Below, piece by piece: positions 6,695 to 14,579 of a stretch of DNA of 15,974 bases; the first letter of the stretch is position 1; every line of letters starts with the position of its first letter. The notes below the pieces were generated by a model. The model did not search any database. It had not been told where the DNA came from and was given only the letters and a program-made list of their open reading frames with translations. Location of the stretch: the NCBI GenBank assembly GCA_900544385.1, contig UQVD01000047.1, positions 1 to 15,974 on the forward strand, written 5' to 3'. Source of the stretch: an uncultured Collinsella sp. (lineage in GTDB: Bacteria; Actinomycetota; Coriobacteriia; Coriobacteriales; Coriobacteriaceae). A program made the translations under genes and the position numbers.

Positions 6695-7324
6695 TTAGTG
6701 CTTGCCGTTGGCGGAAGCGGCGCCGTTGACATGGTCGCGGGCATAAACCACGCCGTGCACGATCGCCAGGCCGGCGGCGTCGGCCGCGCGGGCGCAGGTG
6801 TCCTGGAAATCCTCGGCCTCGCGGGCGCGCAGCTGCTTAAGAACGTAGTCGGCGACGGCCATCTTGCCGGGAGGGTTGCCGATGCCGGTGCGGATGCGGC
6901 TGAAGTCGCGGCTGCCCATCTTGTCGATGATGGAGCGCAGGCCGTTGTGACCGGCGTGGCCGCCGCCCACCTTAACGCGGACGTCGCCGGCGGGAATATC
7001 GAGCTCGTCGTGGATTACGAGCAGCTCCTCGGCCTTGATCTTGTACTCGCGGCAGAGCTTGGAGATGGGGCCACCCGAGGTATTCATATACGACTGCGGC
7101 TTGACCAGCACAATCTGGCGCTTGCCACCCTCTTCCTCAGCATCGTTAATATTGATGAGCGCGACCTCGGCGCCTGCTTGGTTTTTCCAGTACGTGACGC
7201 CGGCCTGACGGGCCAGCTCGTCGATTGCCTTAAAGCCGGCGTTGTGGCGGGTCTCGGCATATTCCTCGCCCGGGTTGCCAAGCCCGGCAACCATGCGAAT
7301 CTTAAGCGGCTGTGCAGCTGCCAT
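6695..7324 (-). CDS. pth: Peptidyl-tRNA hydrolase
   Basis: A cytosolic esterase that recycles peptidyl-tRNA released from stalled ribosomes. The protein is 209 aa from the ATG at 7324, where AAAGGA lies 5 bases upstream; the ATG at 7330 would overlap that ribosome-binding site, so I prefer 7324. Family motifs are clear: AGLGNPGEEYAETRHNAGF (N17 and catalytic H27), the YMNTSG loop at 79-84, HDELDIPAGDVRVKVGGGHAGHNGLRS around 105-131 and FSRIRTGIGNPPG. Its length is normal for bacterial Pth. A TTGACA (minus strand, 7384-7379) is a possible -35, but no convincing -10 follows. pth is often adjacent to prs and glmU in Gram-positive genomes; here an inserted segment separates them and it is probably transcribed alone. 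Confidence 0.95.
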   Translation of the reverse strand: MAAAQPLKIRMVAGLGNPGEEYAETRHNAGFKAIDELARQAGVTYWKNQAGAEVALININDAEEEGGKRQIVLVKPQSYMNTSGGPISKLCREYKIKAEELLVIHDELDIPAGDVRVKVGGGHAGHNGLRSIIDKMGSRDFSRIRTGIGNPPGKMAVADYVLKQLRAREAEDFQDTCARAADAAGLAIVHGVVYARDHVNGAASANGKH

Positions 7325-7437
7325 GTTCATCCTTTCGTTGATTTGTCGCCTGCTATGGTGAGCGACCCTGTTGCCGCTGTCAAATGGAGGGCAATTGAGG
7401 TTATTTGAGGGCGTTTGGACGGCCGTCGAAATCGAGG

Positions 7438-7641
7438 TGGACAGTTAGTTCGGATACGTATAAGTTCTGAGAACTCGAATTGCTCGATTCAATGCCGATA
7501 CGTTGTTTTGGAGCTTTAGTTAGTCCATATGACGCTGTTTTGAAGTCTACCCTGCCTTCAAATCGGGCGAATGGTATAGAGATAACTGCAAAACAGCCTA
7601 ATTCAATGTGTCCATTTATACGTATTTGAACTAACTGTCCA
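7438..7641. mobile_element. 204-bp MITE-like element, copy A
   Basis: Terminal inverted repeats TGGACAGTTAGTTC-NN-ATACGTATAA lie at 7438-7463 and 7616-7641, matching at all but two central bases. Inside is a further dyad (GCTGTTTTG with CAAAACAGC, about 7531-7596). No ORF of consequence and no clear target-site duplication were seen. The same ends occur on the 202-bp element at 8966-9167. It lies 33 bases beyond the 3' end of the 375-aa gene and upstream of pth. Confidence 0.8.
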
Positions 7642-7674
7642 GCCCTGCTCGACGGTGCACGGGTGATTCGCCGT

Positions 7675-8802
7675 TTAGACCGGCGCAAGGCCGATTCCGG
7701 CCCGCAGGGCGTTGAGCCAAGCGGCCTGACGCTTGCGATAGCCCTTGATACGGTATCGGAATCGGACTCCCGCGAGTCGATGCATCGTTTGGGCGAAGGC
7801 TTCGAGTGCAACAAGGTCTTTCATTTGGTCGCGATTGATAACCAGGACGTGGATGCCCATTGCCTTGAGGCCATTATTTCGATTGCCATCGTGGATGCGA
7901 GCGTTTTGAAGCTCATGCCCAATTCCGTTGTATTCGTTGTCGACTCCGGCGGCCGGGCAATATAGGTCGCAGATGGCGTAAGGGATGCCGGAGGACATGT
8001 TGACCGCAAGAGTGTCGAAGTCGATTCGATAGTTGAGTAGCAGGCCTCCCATGGGCAGGCTGCAACATCCGAATCCGCCAAAGCGCATGGGCGCTCCGAG
8101 AACGGCAAACATTAGGGATTCGGCTGGGGATGCAGATCCGGGTTGGGCGAGATTGACTGCCGTGCGAAACGAGGTATATGAGCTACTTTTGGCGAAGCGT
8201 GTGACCGCCTCGAGCTCTTCGATAGTTGTGGCGGGCTCGCATTTGTAGTGTGCCTGTTCGTAGCGGGTCTCGTTCTGTTGTTCGGTCGCCGACTGGTCGC
8301 CCAGGCAATCAAGATCGCTCGTCGCTGCGCAGTCATCGCCCTTGGGCCAGATGGCGTCATAGGCAATGGGGTATGTTGCCCCGGGGGGAAGGGAGTAGGT
8401 TCCGAGCAGTTCCATGAGTAGCATCAAGGTTTTGGCGACTGATTCATTCTTGGAACAAAGCATGGCTGTCATGGCAGGAGACGTAGCGTAGATGTCGGCC
8501 TCGACGTGCATAATTGCACCTTCAGGAAGCGGAGCGGAGAGAATATGCTGAAGAAGTCGCTTGTCGGGGCGCCTGTTGTCTTCGTTTGAAACGAGAAGAT
8601 CGAGCAGTTCGGAATCATCTTCATTCCAGGCGTCGAGTATCGAAAGTGCGCCAAAGTCTATCGCGTCATTGTTGGGAATGCAGCCAGCCAAGGCCTGTGC
8701 TTGCTGTTCGCTATCAACGGAGTCCCAGGGTAGGGCAGAGTACGCCCGTCGTGCGCGACGAATTGCGCGGAGGGCGGAGAAATGTGAAATCACGGTCATC
8801 AT
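7675..8802 (-). CDS. Hypothetical protein, possible PD-(D/E)XK/DUF559-like fold
   Basis: A 375-aa protein of unknown function. The N-terminal half is acidic and featureless. The C-terminal half has an ordered set of motifs: SASPAES (223-229), GAPMRFGGFG...LLNYRIDF, AICDLYCPAAGVDNEYNG with D279 and E290, H296, HDGNRNNGLKAMGIHVLVINRDQM (304-327). The order helix-Glu, Asp, Glu-x, His, then a strand with VLVINRDQ recalls restriction-endonuclease-fold proteins such as Vsr or DUF559. The canonical lysine after E290 is absent (EYN), so activity is doubtful. I recall similar proteins of unknown role in Coriobacteriia, but this is memory and unverified. The ATG at 8802 (next to a second ATG) has no good ribosome-binding site; a TATAGC just upstream may mean a leaderless start. 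Base composition looks lower in GC than the neighbours. Two MITE-like elements flank the gene, which suggests acquisition as cargo. Confidence 0.75.
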   Translation of the reverse strand: MMTVISHFSALRAIRRARRAYSALPWDSVDSEQQAQALAGCIPNNDAIDFGALSILDAWNEDDSELLDLLVSNEDNRRPDKRLLQHILSAPLPEGAIMHVEADIYATSPAMTAMLCSKNESVAKTLMLLMELLGTYSLPPGATYPIAYDAIWPKGDDCAATSDLDCLGDQSATEQQNETRYEQAHYKCEPATTIEELEAVTRFAKSSSYTSFRTAVNLAQPGSASPAESLMFAVLGAPMRFGGFGCCSLPMGGLLLNYRIDFDTLAVNMSSGIPYAICDLYCPAAGVDNEYNGIGHELQNARIHDGNRNNGLKAMGIHVLVINRDQMKDLVALEAFAQTMHRLAGVRFRYRIKGYRKRQAAWLNALRAGIGLAPV

Positions 8803-8965
8803 AGCTATAACGTACTAAGTTGGCGGCAGAATGCGACCGCCATACCGTTCTTTTCGCTCAGCGGGGCGCTGCGCGCCATGAACGGCTGGGTGTTATGAAA
8901 TCGGTGGAATCGGTTGAGGGGATTGCAGGAAATTGAGCTCTGCCGCGAAGGTTGACGATAGCTAC
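8803..8965. other. Intergenic stretch without recognised gene
   Basis: Upstream of the 375-aa gene. I see only weak dyads (GGCGG with CCGCC at about 8821-8840; AGCG with CGCT near 8859-8871) and no convincing promoter or ORF. Confidence 0.4.
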
Positions 8966-9167
8966 TGGACAGTTAGTTCAGATACGTATAAGACGGCGGG
9001 CGTTCGAGGCGTTTCTAAGGGCTTTCGAGGGCGATTTGAGGGTAAATATGCGGCGGTCGTACTCGAAAGCGATGAGCTTTGGGCAGTATGGCGTTCGCCG
9101 GGGAGCTCAGAAGGCTCAGAACGGCCTTTGGAGCTTTAAAAAAATACGTATCTGAACTAATTGTCCA
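8966..9167. mobile_element. 202-bp MITE-like element, copy B
   Basis: Ends TGGACAGTTAGTTCAGATAC (8966-8985) and the inverted TGGACAATTAGTTCAGATAC (9167-9148) differ at one base and continue into ACGTAT. Internal dyads include GCTTTCGAG with CTCGAAAGC and AAGGC with GCCTT, so a transcript would be highly branched. The interior differs from copy A except for a shared TTTGGAGCTTTA. No clear target duplication is visible. It stands between prs and the 375-aa gene. Confidence 0.8.
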
Positions 9168-9185
9168 GGGAAGGTTGTCGAGGGG

Positions 9186-9220
9186 TAGAAAAAGGGTCGG
9201 AAGCGAGCTTCCGACCCTTT
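9186..9220 (-). terminator. Intrinsic terminator of prs
   Basis: A 14-bp perfect stem (AAAGGGTCGGAAGC at 9191-9204 with its complement at 9207-9220) is followed on the minus strand by TTTTTCTACC. It starts 34 bases past the prs stop and separates prs from the inserted segment. An A-run upstream could make it partly bidirectional. Confidence 0.9.
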
Positions 9221-9253
9221 AAAAACACCAAAGATGATGAGATGCACGCTGGA

Positions 9254-10240
9254 TTACAGCGCGAAGTCGCCGCCGACGAGCTTGGAGACGGGCTCCTCGT
9301 GGTAAACGGCGGAGATGGCCTGAGCGAACTCCTCGGCGACCGAGATGGTCTTGATCTTGCCGCCGACCTCGACGGGAATGGCGTCGGTGACGACGCACTC
9401 GACGATCGGGGCGTCGTTCAGACGCTCGATGGCCGGACCGGAGAAGATACCGTGGGTGGCGCAGACGTAGATATCGCCAGCGCCCATAGCCTTGAGCTCC
9501 TTGACGTTGGCGCACAGGGTGCCAGCGGTGTCGATCATGTCGTCGTTGATGATGCAGGTCTTGCCCTTGATGTCACCGATGATGCCCATGACCTCGGCGG
9601 CGTTGTGGCGCGGACGGCCCTTGTGGGCGATGGCCAGGTCGCAGCCGAGCATGTCGGACAGCTTCTTGGCGGCCTTGGCGCGGCCCACATCGGGGGAGAC
9701 GACAACCAGGTTGTCGGTGTCGAAGTGCATGTCGTTGTAGTACTGGCCAAACAGCGGCAGCGCGGACAGGTGGTTAACCGGGATATCGAAGAAGCCCTGA
9801 ATCTGGCCCTGGTGCAGGTCGAGGGTGATGATGCGGTTGACGCCAGCGCGCTCGAGCAGGTTGGCGACGAGGCGGGCGGTGATGGGCTCACGCGGGCCGG
9901 CCTTGCGGTCCTGGCGGGCATAGCCGTAGTGGGTGATGACGGCGGTGATGGAGCGGGCGGATGCGCGCTTGGCAGCGTCGGTGGCGATGAGCAGCTCCAT
10001 GAGCATGTCGTTGACGTTGCCGCCGGCCACGGACTGAATCAGGAAGACGTCGGCGCCGCGGACGGTTTCGTCGTAGCGGGCGTAAATCTCACCGTTGGCG
10101 AACTGCTTTAGCGTAAGGCCCGAAAGCTCGACCCCAAGGTACTCAGCGATCTTCTGAGCGAGGGGACGGTTGGAGGAACCGGAATACACGCGGATGGACT
10201 TGCGCATATTCTCCGACTTCTCGGGATCATTAATCGGCAT
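9254..10240 (-). CDS. prs: Ribose-phosphate pyrophosphokinase (PRPP synthetase)
   Basis: Makes PRPP from ribose 5-phosphate and ATP for purine, pyrimidine, histidine, tryptophan and NAD synthesis. The 328-aa protein has the expected order: GSSNRPLAQKIA near the N-terminus, the ATP-site motif RQDRK at 109-113, the Mg-binding region DLHQGQIQGFFDIPV at 141-155, the flexible-loop lysine K207 in HKGRPRHNAAEV, and the PRPP-binding loop DDMIDTAGT at 233-241. The ATG at 10240 has AAAGGAGAA upstream. A second ATG at residue 12 (before RKSIRVYS) also has a near-consensus GGAGAAT, so either start is possible. A TACAAT at 10290-10285 on the minus strand is a candidate -10. The gene lies between glmU and pth on the same strand, with its own terminator. 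Confidence 0.95.
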   Translation of the reverse strand: MPINDPEKSENMRKSIRVYSGSSNRPLAQKIAEYLGVELSGLTLKQFANGEIYARYDETVRGADVFLIQSVAGGNVNDMLMELLIATDAAKRASARSITAVITHYGYARQDRKAGPREPITARLVANLLERAGVNRIITLDLHQGQIQGFFDIPVNHLSALPLFGQYYNDMHFDTDNLVVVSPDVGRAKAAKKLSDMLGCDLAIAHKGRPRHNAAEVMGIIGDIKGKTCIINDDMIDTAGTLCANVKELKAMGAGDIYVCATHGIFSGPAIERLNDAPIVECVVTDAIPVEVGGKIKTISVAEEFAQAISAVYHEEPVSKLVGGDFAL

Positions 10241-10379
10241 TACCCTTCTCCTTTATATCGAATGCCATATAGATGCCTTGTTGCATTGTAACCGCGCGGC
10301 GGGGTTTATCGAGTCTTGATAACGTCTTTACCGCCAACGGACACGAACCGACCACTCATCCGGTTGCGCAGGTCACGAT

Positions 10380-10415
10380 AGAAAAAGGAGCCGCCCCCCA
10401 CGGGAACAGCTCCTT
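10380..10415 (-). terminator. Intrinsic terminator of glmU
   Basis: AAGGAGC (10385-10391) pairs with GCTCCTT (10409-10415) around a C-rich loop; on the minus strand the stem is followed by TTTTTC. It lies about 18 bases past the glmU stop, so prs probably has its own promoter. Confidence 0.75.
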
Positions 10416-10432
10416 AGATGCTTGGTAAAACG

Positions 10433-11845
10433 TTATACCTCGTCGTCCTCGTGCAGACGGCGGCGGTAATCGGCGGCCCAGCCCTCAATGTTTACCTGAC
10501 GGGCACGACCCAGGCCAAGTGCGTCGGCCGGGACCGGCTCGGTGATGACGGAGCCGGCGGCCACGAGCGCGCCGTCGCCGATCTGGGCGGGCGCGACCAT
10601 CATGGTGTCGGAACCGATGAAGGCGTCCTTGCCGATGACGGTCTTGTGCTTGTGCACGCCGTCGTAGTTGCAGGTGATGGAGCCTGCGCCCACGTTGACG
10701 CCGGAGCCCATGGTGGTGTCGCCGATGTAGGACAGGTGCGGCACCTTGGAGCCCTCGCCGATCGTGGACTTCTTGATCTCCACGTGCGTGCCGGCCTTGG
10801 AGCCGTCGAGCATGTGGGTGCCCGGGCGCAGGTAGGCGCGCGGGCCGCAGTCGACGCCGTTCTCGATGACGGCCTCGATGGCGATGGTCTCATCGATGGT
10901 GCAGCCGCTGCCGACGGTGGTGTCGGTGAGGCGACTGTTGGGGCCGAGCTGGCACTCTTCGCCCACGGTGACGTGACCGATCAGATGCGTCTGCGGCCAC
11001 ACGATGGTGTCTCGGCCGATGGTGGCATCGGGGCCGATCCAGGCCTGCGTGGGATCGATGAACGTGACGCCCTCGGCCATCCAGTGCTCGTTGATGCGGT
11101 CGCGCGCGATAGCGGTGAGCTGCGCGAGCTGAATGCGGCTGTTGACGCCCAGGCCGTCGCGGTAGTCATCGCAGTGGAAGATGGAGACCGCCTGGCCGTG
11201 ACCCTTGAGGATTTCGAGCATGTCGGGCAGGTAGTACTCGGACTGCGCGTTGTCGTTGCCGATCTCGTTAATGTGGGCGGCGAGCTGCGCGCCGTCAAAG
11301 GCGTAGCAGCCGGCGTTGCACTCCAGCAGCGTGGCGGCCTGCTCGGGCGTGCAGTCCTTCTGCTCGATGATGCGCTCGATCTGGCCGTCGGCGCCCAGCT
11401 TGATGCGGCCGTAGCCGAAGGGGTCGGGCGGGGTCATGGTCATGACGGTGCAGGCGAGCTCGCCGGTAGCGACGGTCTGTGCGAACTTGGCGACGGTGTC
11501 GGCGGTGATGAGCGGCAGGTCGCCGTTGAGCACGACGACCGGGCCTTGCGCGATGCCGCAGGCCTCGAGCGCGACCTTCACGGCGTGGCCGGTGCCCAGG
11601 CGCTCGGTCTGCTCGACGCACTCGACCTTGGTGGCGCTGTTGGCATAGGCGCCGTCGATGAGGGCGCGCATCTCGTCGGCGTGGCTGCCGATGACGACCA
11701 CGACGCGGCTGCAGCCGGCCTTGATGGTGGCGTCGACGATCCACTGGACCATGGGCTTGCCCAGGATCTTGTGCGAAACCTTGCAGTGGTTCGACTTCAT
11801 GCGGGTGCCCTCGCCGGCAGCGAGGATAATTGCGGTTGCGTCCAT
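10433..11845 (-). CDS. glmU: Bifunctional UDP-GlcNAc pyrophosphorylase / GlcN-1-P acetyltransferase
   Basis: Makes UDP-N-acetylglucosamine, the precursor of peptidoglycan and other wall glycans, in the cytosol. The 470-aa protein starts at the ATG at 11845, preceded by ACAGGAGA; the frame is open further upstream but that part lacks conservation. The uridylyltransferase domain shows LAAGEGTRMKS (8-18), QTERLGTGHA (79-88) and NGDLPL (107-112). The left-handed beta-helix domain follows from about 265 with isoleucine-patch hexapeptide repeats, RPGTH, the acetyltransferase histidine H370 in VPHLSYIGD, and GAGSITCNYDG. Length and architecture are normal. It is divergently transcribed from the ECF operon across 193 bp. 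A minus-strand TATAAC about 20 bases before the start codon is a weak -10 candidate. Confidence 0.96.
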   Translation of the reverse strand: MDATAIILAAGEGTRMKSNHCKVSHKILGKPMVQWIVDATIKAGCSRVVVVIGSHADEMRALIDGAYANSATKVECVEQTERLGTGHAVKVALEACGIAQGPVVVLNGDLPLITADTVAKFAQTVATGELACTVMTMTPPDPFGYGRIKLGADGQIERIIEQKDCTPEQAATLLECNAGCYAFDGAQLAAHINEIGNDNAQSEYYLPDMLEILKGHGQAVSIFHCDDYRDGLGVNSRIQLAQLTAIARDRINEHWMAEGVTFIDPTQAWIGPDATIGRDTIVWPQTHLIGHVTVGEECQLGPNSRLTDTTVGSGCTIDETIAIEAVIENGVDCGPRAYLRPGTHMLDGSKAGTHVEIKKSTIGEGSKVPHLSYIGDTTMGSGVNVGAGSITCNYDGVHKHKTVIGKDAFIGSDTMMVAPAQIGDGALVAAGSVITEPVPADALGLGRARQVNIEGWAADYRRRLHEDDEV

Positions 11846-11877
11846 GTGATCTCCTGTTACGTTATAGAGACGTGTGT

Positions 11878-11905
11878 TTGGAAACGATACACGGCGCAAT
11901 ATGAT
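11878..11905 (+). promoter_or_regulatory. Candidate promoter of the ECF operon
   Basis: TTGGAA (11878-11883) and TATGAT (11900-11905) are separated by 16 bases, a reasonable sigma-70-type match. The transcript would have a leader of about 125 nt. I see no cobalamin-riboswitch B12-box (GCCACTG) in the leader. Confidence 0.4.
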
Positions 11906-12038
11906 ACCGCAGGCATATGTTGAGCGCGTAGCGATTGGCTCATGGCGGCCGATGTCGGTGCCGCCGGCGTGGCGTTTGCGCTGCTTGCGTGCGGCGTTGG
12001 CGGTGCTGCGGAGCTGTCGTTTGAGCGAGGGGACGGGG

Positions 12039-12932
12039 GTGCCCGTGGACAACATACAAGAGGAGTTTGGCGGCGAGCCCGTCGCGGCATTCTCGATGTC
12101 GCATCCGGCTGTGCCGGCCCTCTACATGGTGCTGACGCTGGGGCTCACCATGTTCTCGATGCAGCCGGTGCTGATTGCGCTGTCACTTGCGGGCGGGCTG
12201 GCATATGGATTTGCGACGCGCGGGGCTGCCCGCACGCTGGGCGCACTCCGCTGGCAGCTGCCGGTGATTTTGATTATCGCGCTGGTCAATCCGCTGTTTA
12301 GCGCCTCGGACTCGACGGAGCTGTTCCGTATTGGCATGCGCGCGGTGTATCTGGAAAGCATGGTATACGGCCTGTGCATGGGCGGGCTGTTTGTGGCGAG
12401 CGTGCTGTGGTTTGAGGCCGCGGCGTCGATGCTCGAATACGACAAGGTGCTCGCGCTGCTGGGCAATGCCGCACCGGTGATTGCGCTCATGATCTCGATG
12501 TGCATGAGGCTTATCCCGCAGTTTTTACGCCGCGGTCGTACGGTGCTGGCGGTGCAGGATGCGATTGATGTGCCGGGCCGCGCGCCCACCGATCCCGTGC
12601 GATCGCGCCTGCGGGCGTCGAGCGTGTTGATGGGCTGGGGCATGGAAGATTCGCTGGAGCGCGCGGACGCGATGCGCTCGCGCGGGTGGGGTGCCGCGAT
12701 GCGTCGTACGACGTATGCGCGGTATCGGCTGGGGCGCAGTGACGTTGCCGCGCTGGCCGGGCTCGTACTGTTTGGCGCTGCCGCGGTGGCGGTGGCGTGG
12801 ACCGCGACGACGCAGTATTCGTTTTATCCGCAGCTCTCGGTGCCGGCGCCGTGGCCAGGCTATGTCGTGTACGCCGCCTGGATGGTGTTGCCTTGCGCGT
12901 TGCACGCGATTGATGAGAAGAGGTTTGGCTGA
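12039..12932 (+). CDS. ecfT: ECF transporter transmembrane (T) component
   Basis: The scaffold subunit of an energy-coupling-factor importer, linking the ATPases to the substrate-binding S component in the cytoplasmic membrane. From the GTG at 12039 (GAGGGG 6 bases upstream) it is 297 aa, normal for EcfT; a GTG at 12045 is an alternative. Hydrophobic segments lie at about 27-60, 72-90, 106-125, 136-156, 236-258 and 274-292. The cytoplasmic loop carries ADAMRSRGWG (209-218), one of the Arg-Gly coupling-helix motifs that dock on the ATPases. It overlaps the next gene by one base (TGATG), so the two are translationally coupled. Substrate is not determined by this subunit. Confidence 0.88.
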   Translation: MPVDNIQEEFGGEPVAAFSMSHPAVPALYMVLTLGLTMFSMQPVLIALSLAGGLAYGFATRGAARTLGALRWQLPVILIIALVNPLFSASDSTELFRIGMRAVYLESMVYGLCMGGLFVASVLWFEAAASMLEYDKVLALLGNAAPVIALMISMCMRLIPQFLRRGRTVLAVQDAIDVPGRAPTDPVRSRLRASSVLMGWGMEDSLERADAMRSRGWGAAMRRTTYARYRLGRSDVAALAGLVLFGAAAVAVAWTATTQYSFYPQLSVPAPWPGYVVYAAWMVLPCALHAIDEKRFG

Positions 12933-14575
12933 TGGCTCGGTTTGATAGGAGCTCGGCGGCGGGTGTGGCATATGGCTCGGCCGCGCCAGCGATTGAGGTG
13001 CGAGGCCTTAGTTTTGCCTATCCCGGGGTCAAGGCACCGGTGCTCGAGGGGCTTGATTGGCGTGTTTCCCAAGGTGCGTTTGCACTGCTTGTTGGCGGTA
13101 CCGGTTCGGGCAAGTCGACGCTGCTGTCGCTGCTCAAGCCCGAGATCGCTCCAGCGGGCGAGCGCACTGGCGATGCGCGCGTGCTGGGCGAGAACGTTGC
13201 CGACATGGACGTGCGGGCATCGGCGGAGCGCGTGGGTTATGTGTTTCAGGATCCCGAGAACCAGATCGTGTGCGAAACCGTGTGGCACGAGATGGCGTTT
13301 GGCCTGGAAAACTTGGGGCTAGCACGTGATGAGATGCGCCGTCGCGTAGCTGAGACCAGCTATTTCTTTGGGCTGGAAGATTGGCTTCACCGCGATACTG
13401 ACACGCTTTCGGGTGGTCGCAAACAGTTGCTGTCGTTGGCGGCCGTTCTGGCGCTGCGCCCGCGCGTGCTGCTGCTCGACGAGCCCACGTCTCAGCTCGA
13501 TCCCGTTGCCGAGAAGAATTTCCTGCACGCGCTGTTTCGTGTGAATCGCGAGCTGGGCTGCACGGTTGTTGTGGCGACGCATCAGCCGCGCCCAATGCTC
13601 GAATACGCGACGTGTGCGTACCGGATTGAGGATGGCCGCGTGCACGAGGCGGCGGATATGGCTTCTTTGGTACGCCGAGAATCGCTGTTTTCCGATGACA
13701 CGTTGGGGTGGGGTGCCATCCGATGTGCAAAAAACGGAGTATTCAGCAGGCGTGAGGACAATTTGGGCTCTCTGGAGCCGCCCGGGGGCGTATCGAGCGC
13801 GAAAAAAAGTTTGGAATTGGACAAATCGTCCGAATTTGTGGCGCAAACGTCGCTCGAGAACGGCTTGGAAGCCTTCTCGCGCACGGATGGAAGCAGAATA
13901 CTCCAAAAAATGCACGCTGGGTCGGCTACCACCCTGTCGGAAGGTTGGTTTCGCTACGATCGAGCGTCCGGCTGGGTGTTGCGTGGGCTCGATGCGTCGT
14001 TTTCGGCCGGTGCGGTGCATGCGATCGTGGGCGGCAACGGATGCGGTAAGTCGACGATGCTCTCGGTGCTGGCGAAGACCGCCACGCTGCAGCGCGGCCG
14101 CATGGTGCGCGGAGCGGCCTCGGCGGCGTTGCTGCCTCAGAATCCCAAAGCATTGCTGGTTGCCGAGACGGTGTGCGACGAGCTGATGGAATGGGCTTCA
14201 GCCTGCGGATATGACGAGACCGTGGCGCGGGAGCGCGCGGCGAGCTTGGGGCTGGACGGCCTGGAGACGCGCCACCCCTACGACCTCTCGGGCGGACAGC
14301 GCCAGCTGCTCGCACTGGCAAAGCTGCTGCTGATCGGCCCCGAGCTGCTGCTGCTTGACGAGCCCACGAAGGGCTTGGACCTGGAGAGTCGCCGCACCAT
14401 CGCCCGCGCCCTGCGTGACCATGCGAAGGCTGGCGGCACCGTCATCATGGCTACGCACGATTTGGACTTTGCCGAGCAGGTAGCCGACGACGTCGCCATG
14501 ATGTTTGACGGCGAGATTGCCTGCATGGAGTCCCCGGCCGACTTCTTTGCCGACAACGTGTTCTATAGGGCGTGA
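12932..14575 (+). CDS. ECF transporter ATPase, two fused ABC domains
   Basis: A 547-aa fusion of two EcfA-type ATPases that powers the transporter. Domain 1: Walker A GGTGSGKS (55-62), Q-loop Q106, signature LSGGRKQ (159-165), Walker B ending D183-E184, switch H217. Domain 2: Walker A GGNGCGKS (367-374), Q403, signature LSGGQRQ (452-458), Walker B LLLLDE (472-477), H509. Both sites look complete. The linker (about 255-335) is long and of odd composition; residues 265-328 correspond to a palindromic element at 13726-13914 that keeps the frame. Duplicated ATPases are known in the ECF systems predicted for cobalamin (CbrTUV), methionine-related compounds and thiamine precursors (YkoEDC), so the substrate stays open. 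It sits between the T and S genes. Confidence 0.92.
   Translation: MARFDRSSAAGVAYGSAAPAIEVRGLSFAYPGVKAPVLEGLDWRVSQGAFALLVGGTGSGKSTLLSLLKPEIAPAGERTGDARVLGENVADMDVRASAERVGYVFQDPENQIVCETVWHEMAFGLENLGLARDEMRRRVAETSYFFGLEDWLHRDTDTLSGGRKQLLSLAAVLALRPRVLLLDEPTSQLDPVAEKNFLHALFRVNRELGCTVVVATHQPRPMLEYATCAYRIEDGRVHEAADMASLVRRESLFSDDTLGWGAIRCAKNGVFSRREDNLGSLEPPGGVSSAKKSLELDKSSEFVAQTSLENGLEAFSRTDGSRILQKMHAGSATTLSEGWFRYDRASGWVLRGLDASFSAGAVHAIVGGNGCGKSTMLSVLAKTATLQRGRMVRGAASAALLPQNPKALLVAETVCDELMEWASACGYDETVARERAASLGLDGLETRHPYDLSGGQRQLLALAKLLLIGPELLLLDEPTKGLDLESRRTIARALRDHAKAGGTVIMATHDLDFAEQVADDVAMMFDGEIACMESPADFFADNVFYRA
13726..13914. repeat. Palindromic element inserted in frame within the ATPase gene
   Basis: The left end TGCAAAAAACGGAGTATTC (13726-13744) and the inverted right end TGCATTTTTTGGAGTATTC (13914-13896) share TGCA, a 6-base A or T tract, and GGAGTATTC. 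The span is 189 bp, exactly 63 codons, without stops in the host frame. It contains another imperfect dyad, AATTGGAC with GTCCGAATT. It falls in the inter-domain linker, away from all ABC motifs. Similar in-frame palindromic insertions are known from Rickettsia (RPE). Confidence 0.65.
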
Positions 14576-14579
14576 TGGG

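Noticed and set aside
5484..6698. 404-codon open frame opposite nfnA extending to the palindromic element
   Set aside because: Antisense shadow with compositional bias; it runs through a promoter and a repeat.
7438..7641. Target-site duplications flanking the MITE-like copies
   Set aside because: Flanks of neither copy show a convincing direct repeat, so insertion by a standard DDE mechanism is not demonstrated.
8933..9139. Small plus-strand ORFs in MITE-like copy B
   Set aside because: They run across the element end and have no ribosome-binding site or recognisable features.
9161..10111. 316-codon open frame opposite prs
   Set aside because: Antisense shadow of PRPP synthetase without motifs; its start lies in a repeat element and terminator.
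10418..11923. 501-codon open frame opposite glmU
   Set aside because: Low-complexity antisense translation; the opposite strand is a complete GlmU.
11846..12038. Cobalamin riboswitch before the ECF operon
   Set aside because: No B12-box (GCCACTG) is seen and the region is short; this was by eye only, without a covariance model.
11846..12055. 70-residue N-terminal extension of GlmU
   Set aside because: The extension lacks conservation, and a good ribosome-binding site precedes the ATG at 11845, where the LAAGEGTRMKS motif follows at the expected distance.
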